From: Coriaria nepalensis
Lineage: Eukaryota; Streptophyta; Magnoliopsida; Cucurbitales; Coriariaceae
DNA: 64,000 nt
Direction: 5' to 3'
Assembly: GCA_027186245.1 (NCBI GenBank)
Contig: CP114487.1
Span: 5,575,001 to 5,639,000 of the forward strand
Shown piece by piece: positions 50,469-61,339 of this stretch. Numbering within the stretch: position 1 is the stretch's first letter; each line of letters opens with the position of its first letter. A model generated the notes under the pieces. That model ran no database searches, was not told the origin of the DNA, and saw only the letters and a list, made by a program, of their open reading frames with translations. A program made the translations under genes and the position numbers.

Positions 50469-51089
50469 CTTTCACATAGTCTCACGTGTCTTTAACTAAT
50501 CATATCTTCTAGTTAATCTTAACCCAACACGTTCGTGTGACATAACAATACTTGAACTTACACAATAAGCTCGATACAATTAGAATATTGTGATCACATG
50601 CATCTAATGTATTTAATAAACACACGATCTCATACATTAATCAATCAGTAACCCCTATATGTCCATAGACGATTAAGTGAACGATTAATATGGAATTTAT
50701 TGTAATGTTTTGGTAGACACTATGTAAGACTTTCTTAAATAAATTATAAGCTTAATATAATCATAAAAAATGATTTTTATTTGTTTGGCCTCATCAAGAT
50801 ATCTATATGCATGCATTCTATTCAATATATTGAGAAGCTAAATTAAATCATTCATATACACATCATATCAATCATGCTTGTTTACTCTCAAAACTTGATA
50901 AAATATATACGTTATTCTATCAAACATCTCTAATGTATTATCATGTACTTTCAGCATATTTTAATCAAATTTTAATATTATCTTTTATTATTAACTCTTA
51001 ATTAAGTAAATTATATCTATGGATTATTTAGCTAAACTAGTATAACTATCAAATTAGATATTATCTTAACACTATAATTACTATATAGT
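50469..51089. other. AT-rich spacer
   Basis: Nothing supportable apart from faint relatives of the leader repeats (about 50480 and 50660). Confidence 0.45.
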
Positions 51090-51300
51090 TCTAGTTTTCT
51101 TAAGCAAGTATAACTTTATTTTTGACATAGCCTTAACAATGTAACGCACGCCCTACTAGATGTTTAGGTTATCAAATACTTTTCTTAGGGAAGGTTCTAG
51201 TTTTCTTAAGCAAGTATAACTTTATTTTTGACATAGCCTTAACAATGTAACGCACGCCCTACTAGATGTTTAGGTTATCAAATACTTTTCTTAGGGAAAC
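51090..51300. repeat. 106-bp tandem duplication across the LTR edge
   Basis: 'gttctagttttcttaagcaagtataac...' through the first ~55 bases of the LTR is present twice: the LTR start 'tgtaacgcacgccctactag' occurs at 51140 and at 51246. Each copy contains about 50 bases of flank plus LTR start. Confidence 0.9.
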
Positions 51301-52748
51301 ATATACAGCTAGTAGGTGCGTTACTTTTCCTTTTTATTATAAAAATTTTTCCTTAAAATTAACTTTATTTCCAAAAACGGTTTGAAGGATATACGTAATA
51401 ATTTGAAAATATTGCGGAAGCCTTTGTCATAGAAAAGAAATCTCAAAACTTTTTAAATACTTTATTTTTTATTTGAATATACATATACATAAGAAGTGCA
51501 AATTTTCAAACTCATTGCTTACGGAGGTCGGGTCTCATATATACAATCTCACGGACTGATAGCCTCCAATCACCTGTTTCTTAGCTTACTGCCTTATCTT
51601 TGTAATTTCCTACAACACATAGTAAACATCTATGAGCTAGAAGCTCAGTAAGGATAGTGTCCTACTCACATCGCCATTCTTTTTATGATTATCGTAAGTT
51701 AGTGCTTTTATGACATATATCTAACATGCATAAATTCCTATCATTCTACATACTTAGGCTCTGAGGATACTACCACCGGCATGTCAACTAATATTTAATC
51801 AGCGGTTCGCTTATGACCATTGCAACGATCCACTTATGACATTTTCTTTAATATCATTTAGGGTCCTTTCTGATCGACAAGCGATCCTTCTTTTGACCCG
51901 GCAGCACCTCACTTTAATATTATGCATGCTTATGCTTCTTATTTATTTTAGAATAACATTAACTTATGGAAATATGAGCATATGCACTTAATGTTTAAAG
52001 TTTGTACTCTCCTCAAACCATCCTGCTATATTATGTTCATTCTAATTATAATCTTTATTTCTAGCATGGTAATCATAGTATTTCACTTCTACTTAGCATG
52101 CTATAATTATAATCCTAACGTAGACATAACCAAGTCATCATGCTTAATAATTAATATTATCCTAAATTAATATAATTATTATCATAATAATAAACAGACA
52201 ATATCCGGTTATTACAGTGAGACTATACTTACCAAAAAAATTAGTTGATCGGAGATCTTGACTTGCCTCTTTCCTTCCCTTTCTTTCCTCTATCTCTTTC
52301 CTTCCCTTTCCTTCCTTTCTCTCCTTTCCCTTTCTTTCCTTTCTCTCTTTTTCCTTTCCTTTCTTTCTTTCCTTTCTTTCTTTTCTTTCCTTTCCCTCTA
52401 TTTCCCTTTGCTGCTCTACATGCTGCGGATGAGCCTTTTATAGGCATGAAGTAAGAATGCCAAGTCATTCTTTTAGTTTGAATTAGTAACAAGTGGGGCC
52501 ACATGTCTAGGAAATGTTTTGCTTAAGGATGACTAAGGATGAAAAAAATGTGGCTACAGTAAGACATGCAGTAAGACAAGTTTTTTTTTTTACACTTAAG
52601 CCCCATTAAGTTTTGAAATTATAAAAAGATCCTTAATTATTTCTATTATTAAAATTAGGTGTAGGGGGAAATTAAAATTTACTAATAAGTCTACTTTAAA
52701 TTTATTTTCCCACTACTATACTTAGTCTAGAGATATTGGGGGATTACA
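51246..52748 (-). repeat. Gypsy 3' LTR (copy B)
   Basis: About 1503 bp. A second copy of its first ~55 bases lies at 51140. It contains a pyrimidine tract at about 52262-52410 (purines on the element strand) and TATAAAAGG on the minus strand at 52434-52442. The minus-strand start is TGTAATCCCCCAATATC. Confidence 0.92.
52434..52442 (-). promoter_or_regulatory. LTR TATA box
   Basis: TATAAAAGG on the minus strand, just upstream of the purine-rich tract. The identical motif lies in the other LTR at 59469-59477, and a variant in LTR A at 38524-38532. Confidence 0.75.
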
Positions 52749-52760
52749 TTCTCCCTTCCT
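52749..52760 (-). promoter_or_regulatory. Gypsy polypurine tract
   Basis: Plus strand 'ttctcccttcct', i.e. AGGAAGGGAGAA on the element strand immediately before the 3' LTR. This is the expected site of plus-strand priming. Confidence 0.8.
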
Positions 52761-52877
52761 TATAAAAATTTCGTTCTCGAAATTTTAGTTGGGCTTGAAT
52801 GTTTCTTGCAATTACACCTGCATTATTCAAGGTTTCCTTTATTTAATACTAGAAGCGACATCCTTCCACTCCGAGAC

Positions 52878-53360
52878 TTAAAACAGTTCTGGGTAGTTTT
52901 CTTTCATTTCATCTTCCCTTTCCCATGTAGATTCTTCTGTCTTACGGCTTTGCCATAACACCTTTACCAGAGGTATGACTTTATTCCTAAGCCACTTTTT
53001 CTTGCGATCCAGAATCTGTACTGGTCTTTCTTCATACGCTAGATCTCCTTGGAGTTGCACGGGGTCAATTTTTAATACATGCGTGGGGTCAAGTACATAC
53101 TTTTTCAGCATAGATACATGGAACACTTTGTGTACTGAGGACATCTCTGGCGGTAGTGCAAGCCTATAGGCAACTTTGCCGATACGTTCTATTATTTCAA
53201 AAGGTCCAATATATCTTGGACTTAACTTTCCCTCTTTTCCAAACCTCATCAGTCCTTTTATTGGTGCGATCTTTAAAAATACCATATCTCCAACTTGGAA
53301 TTCTAGAGGTCTACGCCTCTTATCTGCATAACTCTTTTGTCTGCTAAGAGCAGTTTTCAT
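52878..53360 (-). CDS. Gypsy integrase C-terminal region with chromodomain-like tail
   Basis: Open 160-codon frame. FQVGDMVFLKIAPIKGLMRF and LSPRYIGPFEIIERIGKVAY are the conserved C-terminal integrase segment of plant gypsy elements. SSVHKVFHVSMLKKYVLDP follows, and near the end VQILDRKKKWLRNKVIPLVKVLW ... ESTWERED resembles a chromodomain, which points to the chromovirus group (Tekay/Del-like is my inference). Part of the polyprotein: the Met is internal, not a true start. Separated from the integrase core by a stop. Confidence 0.88.
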   Translation of the reverse strand: MKTALSRQKSYADKRRRPLEFQVGDMVFLKIAPIKGLMRFGKEGKLSPRYIGPFEIIERIGKVAYRLALPPEMSSVHKVFHVSMLKKYVLDPTHVLKIDPVQLQGDLAYEERPVQILDRKKKWLRNKVIPLVKVLWQSRKTEESTWEREDEMKENYPELF

Positions 53361-53363
53361 TCT

Positions 53364-54100
53364 CTATTTAATTTTCTTGATTGCTTCCGTAGAGGTTTCA
53401 ATGAAGTCAGGAGCCACTAAGTTTCCTTCTCCAGTTTCGTACCAATGAACTGGTGACCTGCACTTCCGTCCGTATAAAGCTTCATACAGTGTCATTCCAA
53501 TAGTTGCTTGGAAACTATTGTTGTAGGACAATTCTATCAGTGGCATGTATCGATTCCAACCACCTTTAAAGTCTAGGACGCAGGCTCGTAGTGTATCTTC
53601 TAAGGTCTAGATGGTTCTTTCTGATTGGCCATCTGTCTGTGGATGAAAGGCCGTGCTAAATTTCAGTCTCGTTCCCATTGCTCACTGTACACTTTTCCAA
53701 AAGTTTAAGGTAAACCTACCATCTCAATATGAAATTATTGACAATGGTACACCATGTAGTCGAACAATTTCACGCACATAAAGCTTTGCTAACTATTCTA
53801 GGGAAGATGTGCTGCGTATGGGTAGAAAATGTGCCGATTTGGTTAATCTGTCAACGATTACCCAAACTGCACCGTGTCCCTTTGTGGTTTTGGGGAGTCC
53901 AACGACAAAATCCATAGAAATTTATTCCCACTTCCATTCTGGGATCTCAATTGTTTGTAATTCTCTAGTAGGATGTTGATGTTCTGCCTTAATTCGCTGG
54001 CATGTCAAACATTTCCCCACATATTGAGCTACATCCTTCTTCATTCCAGTCCTCCAGAAGTGCTCTTTTAAGTCCTTGTGCATCTTGGTTGGCCCTGGGT
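53364..54100 (-). pseudogene. Gypsy integrase finger and core, frameshifted
   Basis: The His/Cys finger reads [16 protein letters not shown] ... [12 protein letters not shown] (about 54110-53985). The core is split by frameshifts and stops between about 53920 and 53550, where the TDGQSERT-like, LRACVLDF and WNRYMPLIELSYNNSF segments occur in different frames; 53546-53364 is open. Not functional. Confidence 0.85.
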
Positions 54101-54824
54101 GCACTGAATATGGAGTTTCATGTGCTTCAGAAAGGATCTGGCGTCTTATTTTATCGTCTATGGGAACACATAACCTTCCTTTAAAATTAAGGATTCCATC
54201 CTTAGATATCTTAAAGTTAGATTGCTCATCTTTTCCCATTTCTTGTTTGATTTTCTTTGTTCCTTCATCGAACTCTTGTGCACCTTTAATATCCTCAAGT
54301 ATGCTTGATTGAAGGGTTAAGGTGGATAATTTTCCTGTCACCAGCTCAATTTTTGCATTATACACTTCTTTTTGTAATGATGTTGGTAAGGCGTGTAGGG
54401 CAGCAAGGCTGGTTGGGGATTTTCGGCTTAAAGCGTCAGCTACTTTATTTGCCTTCCTCGGGTGATACCGTATTTCACAATCATAATCTTTGACTAATTC
54501 TAGCCACCGTCTTCGTCTCATGTTCAATTCTTTCTGTGTGAAGAAATACTTTAAGCTCTTATGATCGGTATAAATTTCACACCGCACTCGATAGAGGTAG
54601 TGTCTCCAAACTTTTTGGGGAAACACTACCACAGCTAGTTCCAAGTCATGGGTTGGGTAGTTCTTTTCGTAATCCTTAAGCTGTCGTGAAGCATATGTGA
54701 TTACTTTCCCGTTTTGCATCAATACTGCTCCTAATCCCAATTTAGATGCGTCGATGTATATTGCGAATCCATTCTCACCCTCTAGGATGGTAAGAATAGG
54801 TGCACTCATTAATTTTTCCTTCAA
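53922..54824 (-). CDS. Gypsy RNase H plus integrase finger, open frame
   Basis: 300-codon open stretch. RNase H residues are visible: [15 protein letters not shown] (first Asp), [11 protein letters not shown] (Glu), [11 protein letters not shown] (Asp), and KVADALSRK (last Asp). It is followed by a linker and the H2C2 finger, ending at IPEWKWE. The best-preserved stretch of the element, but only a fragment of the polyprotein. Confidence 0.9.
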   Translation of the reverse strand: MKEKLMSAPILTILEGENGFAIYIDASKLGLGAVLMQNGKVITYASRQLKDYEKNYPTHDLELAVVVFPQKVWRHYLYRVRCEIYTDHKSLKYFFTQKELNMRRRRWLELVKDYDCEIRYHPRKANKVADALSRKSPTSLAALHALPTSLQKEVYNAKIELVTGKLSTLTLQSSILEDIKGAQEFDEGTKKIKQEMGKDEQSNFKISKDGILNFKGRLCVPIDDKIRRQILSEAHETPYSVHPGPTKMHKDLKEHFWRTGMKKDVAQYVGKCLTCQRIKAEHQHPTRELQTIEIPEWKWE

Positions 54825-54866
54825 CTCTTTAAAGCTTTTCTCAGTTGCTATGGTCCATTCAAACTT

Positions 54867-55795
54867 CTAGTTCTTTCGAGTAAGCCTAGTGAGTGGTGTG
54901 GCAATTCTAGAAAACCCTTCTACAAATCGCCTATAATATCCAGCTAATCCTAGAAAACTTTGTACTTCGGAAGCATTTTTAGGTTTGGGCCACTTGCTTA
55001 CTACTTCAGTTTTAGATGGATCCACTGAAATACCATCCTTAGATATGACATGCCCAATAAAAGCAACTTGATCTAGCCAAAATTTGCACTTATTAAATTT
55101 GGCATAGAGTTGATGATTCTTCAAGGTTTGCAAAATTACTTTTAGATGCTTCACATGCTCCTCCTCAAATTTTGAGTATACCAGAATATCATCTATGAAA
55201 ACAAAAGCAAATTTATCCAGATAGTCTTTAAATACCGGTTCATTAAATCCATGAAAGCGGCTGGGGCATTTAAACCAAACAGCATGACCAAAAATTCGTA
55301 GTGGCCATACCGTGTTCGAAAAGCCGTCTTCGGGACGTCGCTTTCTTGAATCTTTAGTTGGTGATATCCAGATCTTAAGTCAATCTTGGAGAACACCAAC
55401 ATTCCTTAGAGTTGATCGAACAAATCATCTATCCTCGGAAGAGGGTACTTGTTCTTTATAGTGATCTTGTTGAGTTCTCTATAGTCAATGCACATTCTCA
55501 TTGACCCGCCCTTCTTTTTCACGAATAATACTGGCACTCCCCATAGTGAAAAACTAAGACGAATATATCCTTTATCGAGCAAATCTTGCAGCTATAGTTA
55601 GAGCTCTTTCAATTCAGTTAGCGACATGCGGTACGGAGCTTTTGAGATTGGCACTACTCCCGGTATTGAATCGATTTGAAACTCGATTTCTCGATCTGGG
55701 GGCAGTCCTGATAATTCTTCCGGAAATACTTGAAGAAAATCGTGGACTACTGGAATGTCTTCAGGCTTTAGTGGTTGTTCCTTGTGTGTATCCAC
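54867..55795 (-). pseudogene. Gypsy reverse transcriptase, broken
   Basis: FPEELSGLPPDREIEFQID then a [38 protein letters not shown] (motif A Asp); [10 protein letters not shown], after which a one-base loss shifts the frame so that the FIDD catalytic motif (about 55200) is out of frame; then CKFWLDQVAFIGHVIS, GISVDPSKTEVV, VQSFLGLAGYYRRFVEGFS. Further stop before RNase H near 54866. Confidence 0.9.
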
Positions 55796-55814
55796 TATGT
55801 TGGCAAGGAATCCC

Positions 55815-56204
55815 TCACAACCACCCTTTTAACAGTTTTGCTACCTTAATAGCAGATACTAATGGTATCTTGCTGTTCTTTGAATTTCTAATAAATTCAA
55901 ATTTTTCTTCTCCTAGTATGTCGAATATTACTTTCTTCCTTCGACAATCTATTGTGGCACTATATTTTGAGAGCCAGTCCATTCCTAATATAACGTCGAA
56001 ATCTTGCATATCTAATATTATAAGATTTGCAAATAATTCCACATTGCCTACTTTCATTGATATGGCTCGCAACCAATGAGTTGATATTAACACGTTTCCT
56101 GAGGGTAGTGTAGTACTAAACACCTCAACTAGTTGGTCTATTGGATGGTTAATTTTTCTAATAAATGTTGGTGCAACAAAGGAATGTGTTGCTCTTGAAT
56201 CCAT
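55815..56204 (-). pseudogene. Gypsy aspartic protease with altered active site
   Basis: Frame begins MDSRATHSFVA; the family motif is DSGATHSF, so Gly is replaced by Arg next to the catalytic Asp. The flap and C-terminal part are conserved (ANLIILDMQDFDVILGMDWLSKY). The rest of the fold looks intact. Likely inactive protease. Confidence 0.88.
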
Positions 56205-56329
56205 TGAAACAATAGCAGAAATTCTAGAAATAAGAAGCTGACCTGTTATAACGGTAGATGGACTTGCTTCAGCTTCATCCCGGGAGATGGTAAATACTCT
56301 GGCATTAGTCTTTCTCAGTTGCCCTTCAA

Positions 56330-56460
56330 CCTTCTTTGGGTTATTGCAAAACTTTGCAATATGTCCAGATTGTCCACAGTTATAGCATTCTTTAGTTCCG
56401 GCTTTACATTCACCAATATAACCCTTACCACACTTGCTACATTGGCTATAAGGTCTTCCC
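56330..56460 (-). other. Two gag zinc knuckles
   Basis: Minus strand: CSKCGKGYIGEC followed by ECYNCGQSGHIAKFC. The second is a complete CCHC knuckle; the first has Tyr where His is expected. They lie between gag (ends 56616) and protease. Confidence 0.75.
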
Positions 56461-56615
56461 TAGGCCCACGAACCTTGAAACTTATTTTTCTTAGGTTGTC
56501 TTCCTTCTTGACTTAAGTCGACATCCCTATTGTCTAACCTTTTCTTATTATTCCATCGAGGTTTAAAACTCTGCTGGTTTTCACAGGCTACAAGTGCAGA
56601 GGGTTGGACATTATT

Positions 56616-57473
56616 TTAGGTTCCGAGGGCTGCTCCTCTAACATGCTCTTTCTTAGCAGCTTCCTTCCATTCCTGCTCCTGAATTGCTCGCGCTCGATTA
56701 ATACTTATTGCTTTATCTGCCACCTTTAAGAAAGGTGCATCGTCTAAATCTGCAATTTCCAAGTCTTTACGAATGTCAGAGTCAAGGACCATCTTGAAGT
56801 GTTTCACTTTTAAGGTGTTTGTAGCCACCATGTGTGGTGCATATCTAGATAGCTCATCAAACTTTCGTAGTAATTCTTCCATTGTCATATTGCCTCTTCG
56901 CAGGTTTAAGAATTCCCTTTGTTTTTCTTCCACTAAAGCCACCATTACATATTTGTTTTCTATTAGTTTTCTAAACTCAGCCCAAGTCATGGTTCCAATA
57001 TCATGAATACTTGTCATAGTGTCCCACCAGTAACTCGCGTCATCCCGTAATAGACATGCTGCACAATGTACTTTTTTGCTATCTGGAACCTTTGCATAGT
57101 TGAAGAGTCTTTCTAGAGTTCCGATCCAATTTTCAACTATCCTTGGATTATAACCACCTGAGAATTTAGGGGGTTTATACTTCATAAATTTCTCGGCGGT
57201 GGAGCTTGGATTTTCCGCTCGAGGGGGTGTCGGTCGGTGTAGCATCTCCTGAAGTTGTTGTTGTTGAAGTAGTGTGTCTATCATTTCTCCTTGTCTTCGA
57301 GTTAGGTCTCGTAACTTGCTCATCTCTTGTTGACTTGGGTCATCGATTGGACTAGCGCGACGTCCAATAAAGGATACACTAGCAGTACGTCCTTTTATCA
57401 TGCTTATACTTGGGCGGAAAGCGTTTGATTTCCTAGAAATATAAAGTATGAAAAAAATTTCTTTTTCATACAA
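56616..57473 (-). CDS. Gypsy gag, capsid-like domain
   Basis: 285-codon frame. The likely start is either Met at 57473 or an internal Met near 57401 (MIKGRTASVSF). A Gln-rich linker (QQQQLQEMLHRPTPP) precedes the retrotransposon gag domain: KYKPPKFSGGYNPRIVENWIG, KVHCAACLLRDDASYWWD, TWAEFRKLIENKY, EEKQREFLNLRRGNMTMEEL, FDELSRYAPHMV. Ends TAA at 56616 before the zinc knuckles. Open throughout. Confidence 0.9.
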   Translation of the reverse strand: MYEKEIFFILYISRKSNAFRPSISMIKGRTASVSFIGRRASPIDDPSQQEMSKLRDLTRRQGEMIDTLLQQQQLQEMLHRPTPPRAENPSSTAEKFMKYKPPKFSGGYNPRIVENWIGTLERLFNYAKVPDSKKVHCAACLLRDDASYWWDTMTSIHDIGTMTWAEFRKLIENKYVMVALVEEKQREFLNLRRGNMTMEELLRKFDELSRYAPHMVATNTLKVKHFKMVLDSDIRKDLEIADLDDAPFLKVADKAISINRARAIQEQEWKEAAKKEHVRGAALGT

Positions 57474-57689
57474 AGATAAGTTTAACTAAAACATATATTT
57501 CATATTTATCTATTGATCATCATTTACATTACAAAAGTTGATCATCTATTGCTCGAAACGGACTAAGCTATTTACATGTCAAACCATCATCCCCTTTTTT
57601 TTTTTCTACAAAAGGTTCTAGTCTATATTAGTTGGACTACAAAAGAAAATATATTGTCCGATACTAGTGGTTATGGGTGAGTCAGCTAC

Positions 57690-58079
57690 TTTTCATGGGT
57701 GGATTATCATTATCTCTGGTTCTTCTTCTGGAGTTTCGGCCAGTTCTCCTAGATTAGGAGGTGCGAAGCGTGCGAGTATTCTTACCCCGAATTCAACACA
57801 CGCGACATCTCTAGCGTTTAGGTTTGTCCCGTGCCACCATGTCTTGGCCTTACCTCTTAATTGGCGTATAGCCAATCTAGCCCATACATCCTCCGTCACA
57901 TCCGCTCATATATATATATCTTCAATCTCATATATCCAGTGGTGTAAATAGTCCCAACCTTCGTATCCTTCGAAAGTGGGCTGGGCGGCCATGCGGAATG
58001 CGGCTACCAATTCCATCTCACGCTGCCCTTTCGTGAGTTCTTGGCATATTGCCATATAGGTAGTGGTGAGAGTATTCAT
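57690..58079 (-). pseudogene. Extra gag-like frame in the gypsy leader
   Basis: Between the primer site and gag: ATG at 58079, then ELTKGQREMELVAAFRM, QPTFEGYEGWDYLHHWIYEIEDIYI, one in-frame TGA (about 57906), and DVWARLAIRQLRGKAKTWWHG, ending near 57693. The pattern 'PxFxG...W...IE.I...A...L.G.A..WW' is that of a retrotransposon gag N-terminal half. It is diverged from the main gag of the same element. Confidence 0.7.
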
Positions 58080-58234
58080 TAATTCCTCAATAGTCTAAAG
58101 AATACGTGTCATTCATTAATTATTTCATATATATTTTAAATATAAAATTTAAGTAAATCTAAACTCGTACTTACAGCAATTGAAGGCATCACTTCCGTGA
58201 CTTTCACATATGAGGATTGTCTACAAGACCGTTA

Positions 58235-58247
58235 GGCTCTAATACCA
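58235..58247 (-). promoter_or_regulatory. Primer-binding site, initiator-Met tRNA type
   Basis: TGGTATTAGAGCC on the minus strand, three bases inside the 5' LTR. Differs by one base from the common plant site TGGTATCAGAGCC. Confidence 0.88.
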
Positions 58248-58250
58248 ATC

Positions 58251-59783
58251 TGTAACGCCCGCCCTACTAGTTGTTTAGGTTATCAAATACTTTTCTTAGG
58301 AAAACATATACAGCTAGTAGGTGCGTTACTTTTCCTTTTTATTATAAAAATTTTTGTTCCTTAAAATTAACTTTATTTCCAAAAACGGTTTGAAGGATAT
58401 ACGTAATAATTTGAAAATACTGCGGAAGCCTTTGTCATAGAAAAGAAATCTCAAAACTTTTTAAATACTTTATTTTTTATTTGAATATACATATACATAA
58501 GAAGTGCAAATTTTCAAACTCATTGCTTACGGAGGTCGGGTCTCATATATACAATCTCACGGACTGATAGCCTCCATTCACCTGTTCCTTAGCTTACCGC
58601 CTTATCTTTGTAATTTCCTACAATACAGAGTAAACATCTATGAGCTAGAAGCTCAGTAAGGATAGTGTCCTACTCACATTGCCATTCGTTTTATGATTAT
58701 CATGAGTTAGTGCTTTTATGACTTATATCTAACATGCATAAATTCCTATCATTCTACATAGTTGGGCTCTGAGGATACTACCACCGGCATATCAACTGAT
58801 ATTTAATCAGCGGTCTGCTTATGACCGTTGCAATGATCCACTTATGACCTTTTCTTTAATATCATTTAGGGTCCTTTCTGATCGATAAGCGATCCTTCTT
58901 TTGACCCGGCAGCACCTCACTTTAATATTATGCATGCTTATGCTTCTTATTTATTTTAGCATAACATTAACTTATGTAAATATGAGCATATGCACTTAAT
59001 GTTTAAAGTTTGTACTCTCCTCAAACCATCCTACTATATTATGTTCATTCTAATTATAATCCTTATTTCTAGCATGGTAATCATAGTATTTCACTTCTAC
59101 TTAGCATGCTATAATTATAATCGTAATGTAGACATAACCAAGTCATCATGCTTAATAATTAATATTATCCTAAATTAATATAATTATAATCATAATAATA
59201 AACGGACAATATCCGGGTATTACAGTGAGACTATACTTACGAAAAAAATTAGTTGATCGGAGATCTTGACTTTCCTCTTTCCTTCCATTTCTTTCTTTTA
59301 TCTCTTTCCTTCCCTTTCCTTCCTTTCTTTCCTTTCCCTTTCTTTCCTCTCTCTTTTTCCTTCCCTTTCTTTCCTTTCTCTCTTTTTCCTTTCCTTTCTT
59401 TCTTTCCTTTCTTTCTTTTCTTTCCTTTCCCTCTCTTTCCCTTTGCTGCTGGACATGCTGCGGATGAGCCTTTTATAAGCATGAAGTAAGAATGCCTAGT
59501 CATTCTTTTAGTTTGAATTAGGGACAAGTGGGGGCCACATGTCTAGGAAATGTTTTGCTTAAGGATGACTAAGGATGAAAAAAATGTGGCTGCAGTAAGA
59601 CATGCAGTAAGACAATTTTTTTTTTATACTTAAGCCCCCATTAAGTTTTGAATTTATAAAAAGGTCCATAATTATTTCTATTATTAAAATTAGGTATAGG
59701 TGGAAATTAAAATTTACTAATAAATCTACTTGAAATTTATTTTCCCATTACTATACCTAGTCTAGAGATATTGGGGGATTACA
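58251..59783 (-). repeat. Gypsy 5' LTR (copy C)
   Basis: About 1533 bp, pairing with 51246-52748. TATA box on the minus strand at 59469-59477 and pyrimidine tract at about 59270-59450. The tract is about 30 bases longer than in copy B, the main visible length difference. Confidence 0.92.
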
Positions 59784-60010
59784 ATCAATGTCTTATCTTA
59801 ATAATTTTATGATTGTGAACTATTTAGATCTTTAGACTTTAAGTATCTTGAATCTTAACTAGCATAATCAATATCATGATCAAGAGCATAACCTAAAGTT
59901 TTAGGACTTTATCATGATATATATATTGAGAGCAATGTAATGTTATTTCCCAACATTATAATAAAAATGATAAATAATAAATCATTTATTGTTGATAATG
60001 AAATATATTA
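59784..60010 (-). repeat. Repeat D, copy 3 (degenerate)
   Basis: Immediately beyond the gypsy LTR: 'gattgtgaactatttag', 'atatcatgatcaagagcataac', 'ggactttatcatgatat' and 'aataataaatcattt' follow the same order as repeat D at 38836 and 49990. The gypsy element therefore inserted into or beside a member of this family. Confidence 0.6.
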
Positions 60011-60439
60011 ATCATTTGCTAACATTTTTTAAAAAAGATTATATATACAAAGTCTATACATACCCTAGGAAATAAGTCTTACGGATTATATTCTTCATCG
60101 AGAAAGGAATCATTACAAAGTAGTTTATATTATGCTTATTAAAATTTAATAGTTAAACTATATATTAAGACGAATTAGGATATTAACAAGATAGAAAAAT
60201 ATTTATTATATGGCTTGTAGTCACAATAGGTTCTTATATAAGATAATTACTTCTTATCTCACAGATTATTATAACATTTTACTAGAAATCATTCTTAACT
60301 TAAAGGTTTAAGTTAATTAATAATGAGATAGATTAAATTAATTATTCAATTCAAAATGTTATTTTAAATTGCACGAATCTATTATTAATTAAATAAAATA
60401 ATAAAATATCGTAAAATTCTCCTACCAACATAATGTAAA
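60011..60439. other. AT-rich DNA without features
   Basis: Nothing supportable. Confidence 0.5.
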
Positions 60440-60560
60440 ATAAGGATGGCCAAAAATACCGTCAGGATCGATATCGAAGGCTCCGGTTCCATTTCCATAT
60501 GTCTCAATATAGTACTGGCATCGAGACTGAAACCTTTTGTCCTAGCTTAGAACCGTACCC
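60440..60560. mobile_element. Possible hAT terminal region
   Basis: 'taaggatggccaaaaataccg' followed by 'ggatcgatatcg', 'ggctccggttcc' and related CG-bearing motifs resembles the terminal and subterminal sequence of plant hAT elements. It lies downstream (on the minus strand) of the hAT transposase remnant. The partner terminal repeat was not found. Confidence 0.4.
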
Positions 60561-61339
60561 TTTTTTTAAATTATTTATAAATATACTGTTTGCATAACAT
60601 TGTTACATTAATTATATGTTAATTTAATGAAAATCAATCAATTGAACAAAAAAAGAAAAATATCATAATTTCAAATTAACAAGAAAACTCTAATCTATCC
60701 AATATATCTATATATTAAGAAAATGACAAATTAACATAATTCCAATCATTCATAAAACATTCAAAATGGAATGAAAAGATTAATAAAATAACAAGTTTAA
60801 ATTAGGAATAAGATGTCATTTTCAGATCCTATGGACTCTTTAATTTTGATACTTACAATCTCCATCACTTGCTAAACATGTATCAAAAATTAAGTAAAAT
60901 CCATAACATGCATATCAAAGAGGTAATTGAGAAATAAAGACATTTTCAATAGAAGATGAAGATTACACAAATATATGCAAATATATCCATCACCTGCTAA
61001 TATATGAAAGATTGAAAATAAACTGTAAATTTAAAAGCCATAGTAAACTTCAGCAATTAAACCAGTGTAATGAACCAAAGTTAAAGATGAAAAATTCAGC
61101 ACTCTTCATTCACTCAATTTTGCAAAGACAGAGCAAAATACATTAATCTCAGAGGTCCCAGAAAACTACATGATCAATGCCGAAAATAGTAAATACGATT
61201 ACATCAGTTCCAAAAAATTATCCTTCTGTTTTGTTTAGGCCAGTCCTTCTATTCTTCAAGTGCTCAACAATTATAATTTCTAAGAAAGAATCAACCCACA
61301 AGAAACTAACAGAAATCGAACCCGAGCAAGCTCACTTAA
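60561..61339. other. AT-rich DNA, probable decayed hAT interior
   Basis: No clear reading frame. Between the putative hAT end and the transposase remnant, so possibly degraded coding sequence. Confidence 0.35.

Larger units (their letters stand above)
51246..59783 (-). mobile_element. Ty3/gypsy chromovirus-type retrotransposon with both LTRs
   Basis: Minus-strand element. LTRs 51246-52748 and 58251-59783 are highly similar and both run TGTAACGC ... GATTACA. The primer site lies next to the right LTR and the purine tract next to the left LTR, as expected. Internal order from the right is gag-like leader frame, gag, zinc knuckles, protease, RT, RNase H, integrase, chromodomain-like tail. Flanks 'aacaa' (51241-51245) and 'atcaa' (59784-59788) fit a 5-bp target duplication with one change. 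Near-identical LTRs suggest recent insertion, yet coding frames are broken. Confidence 0.95.
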
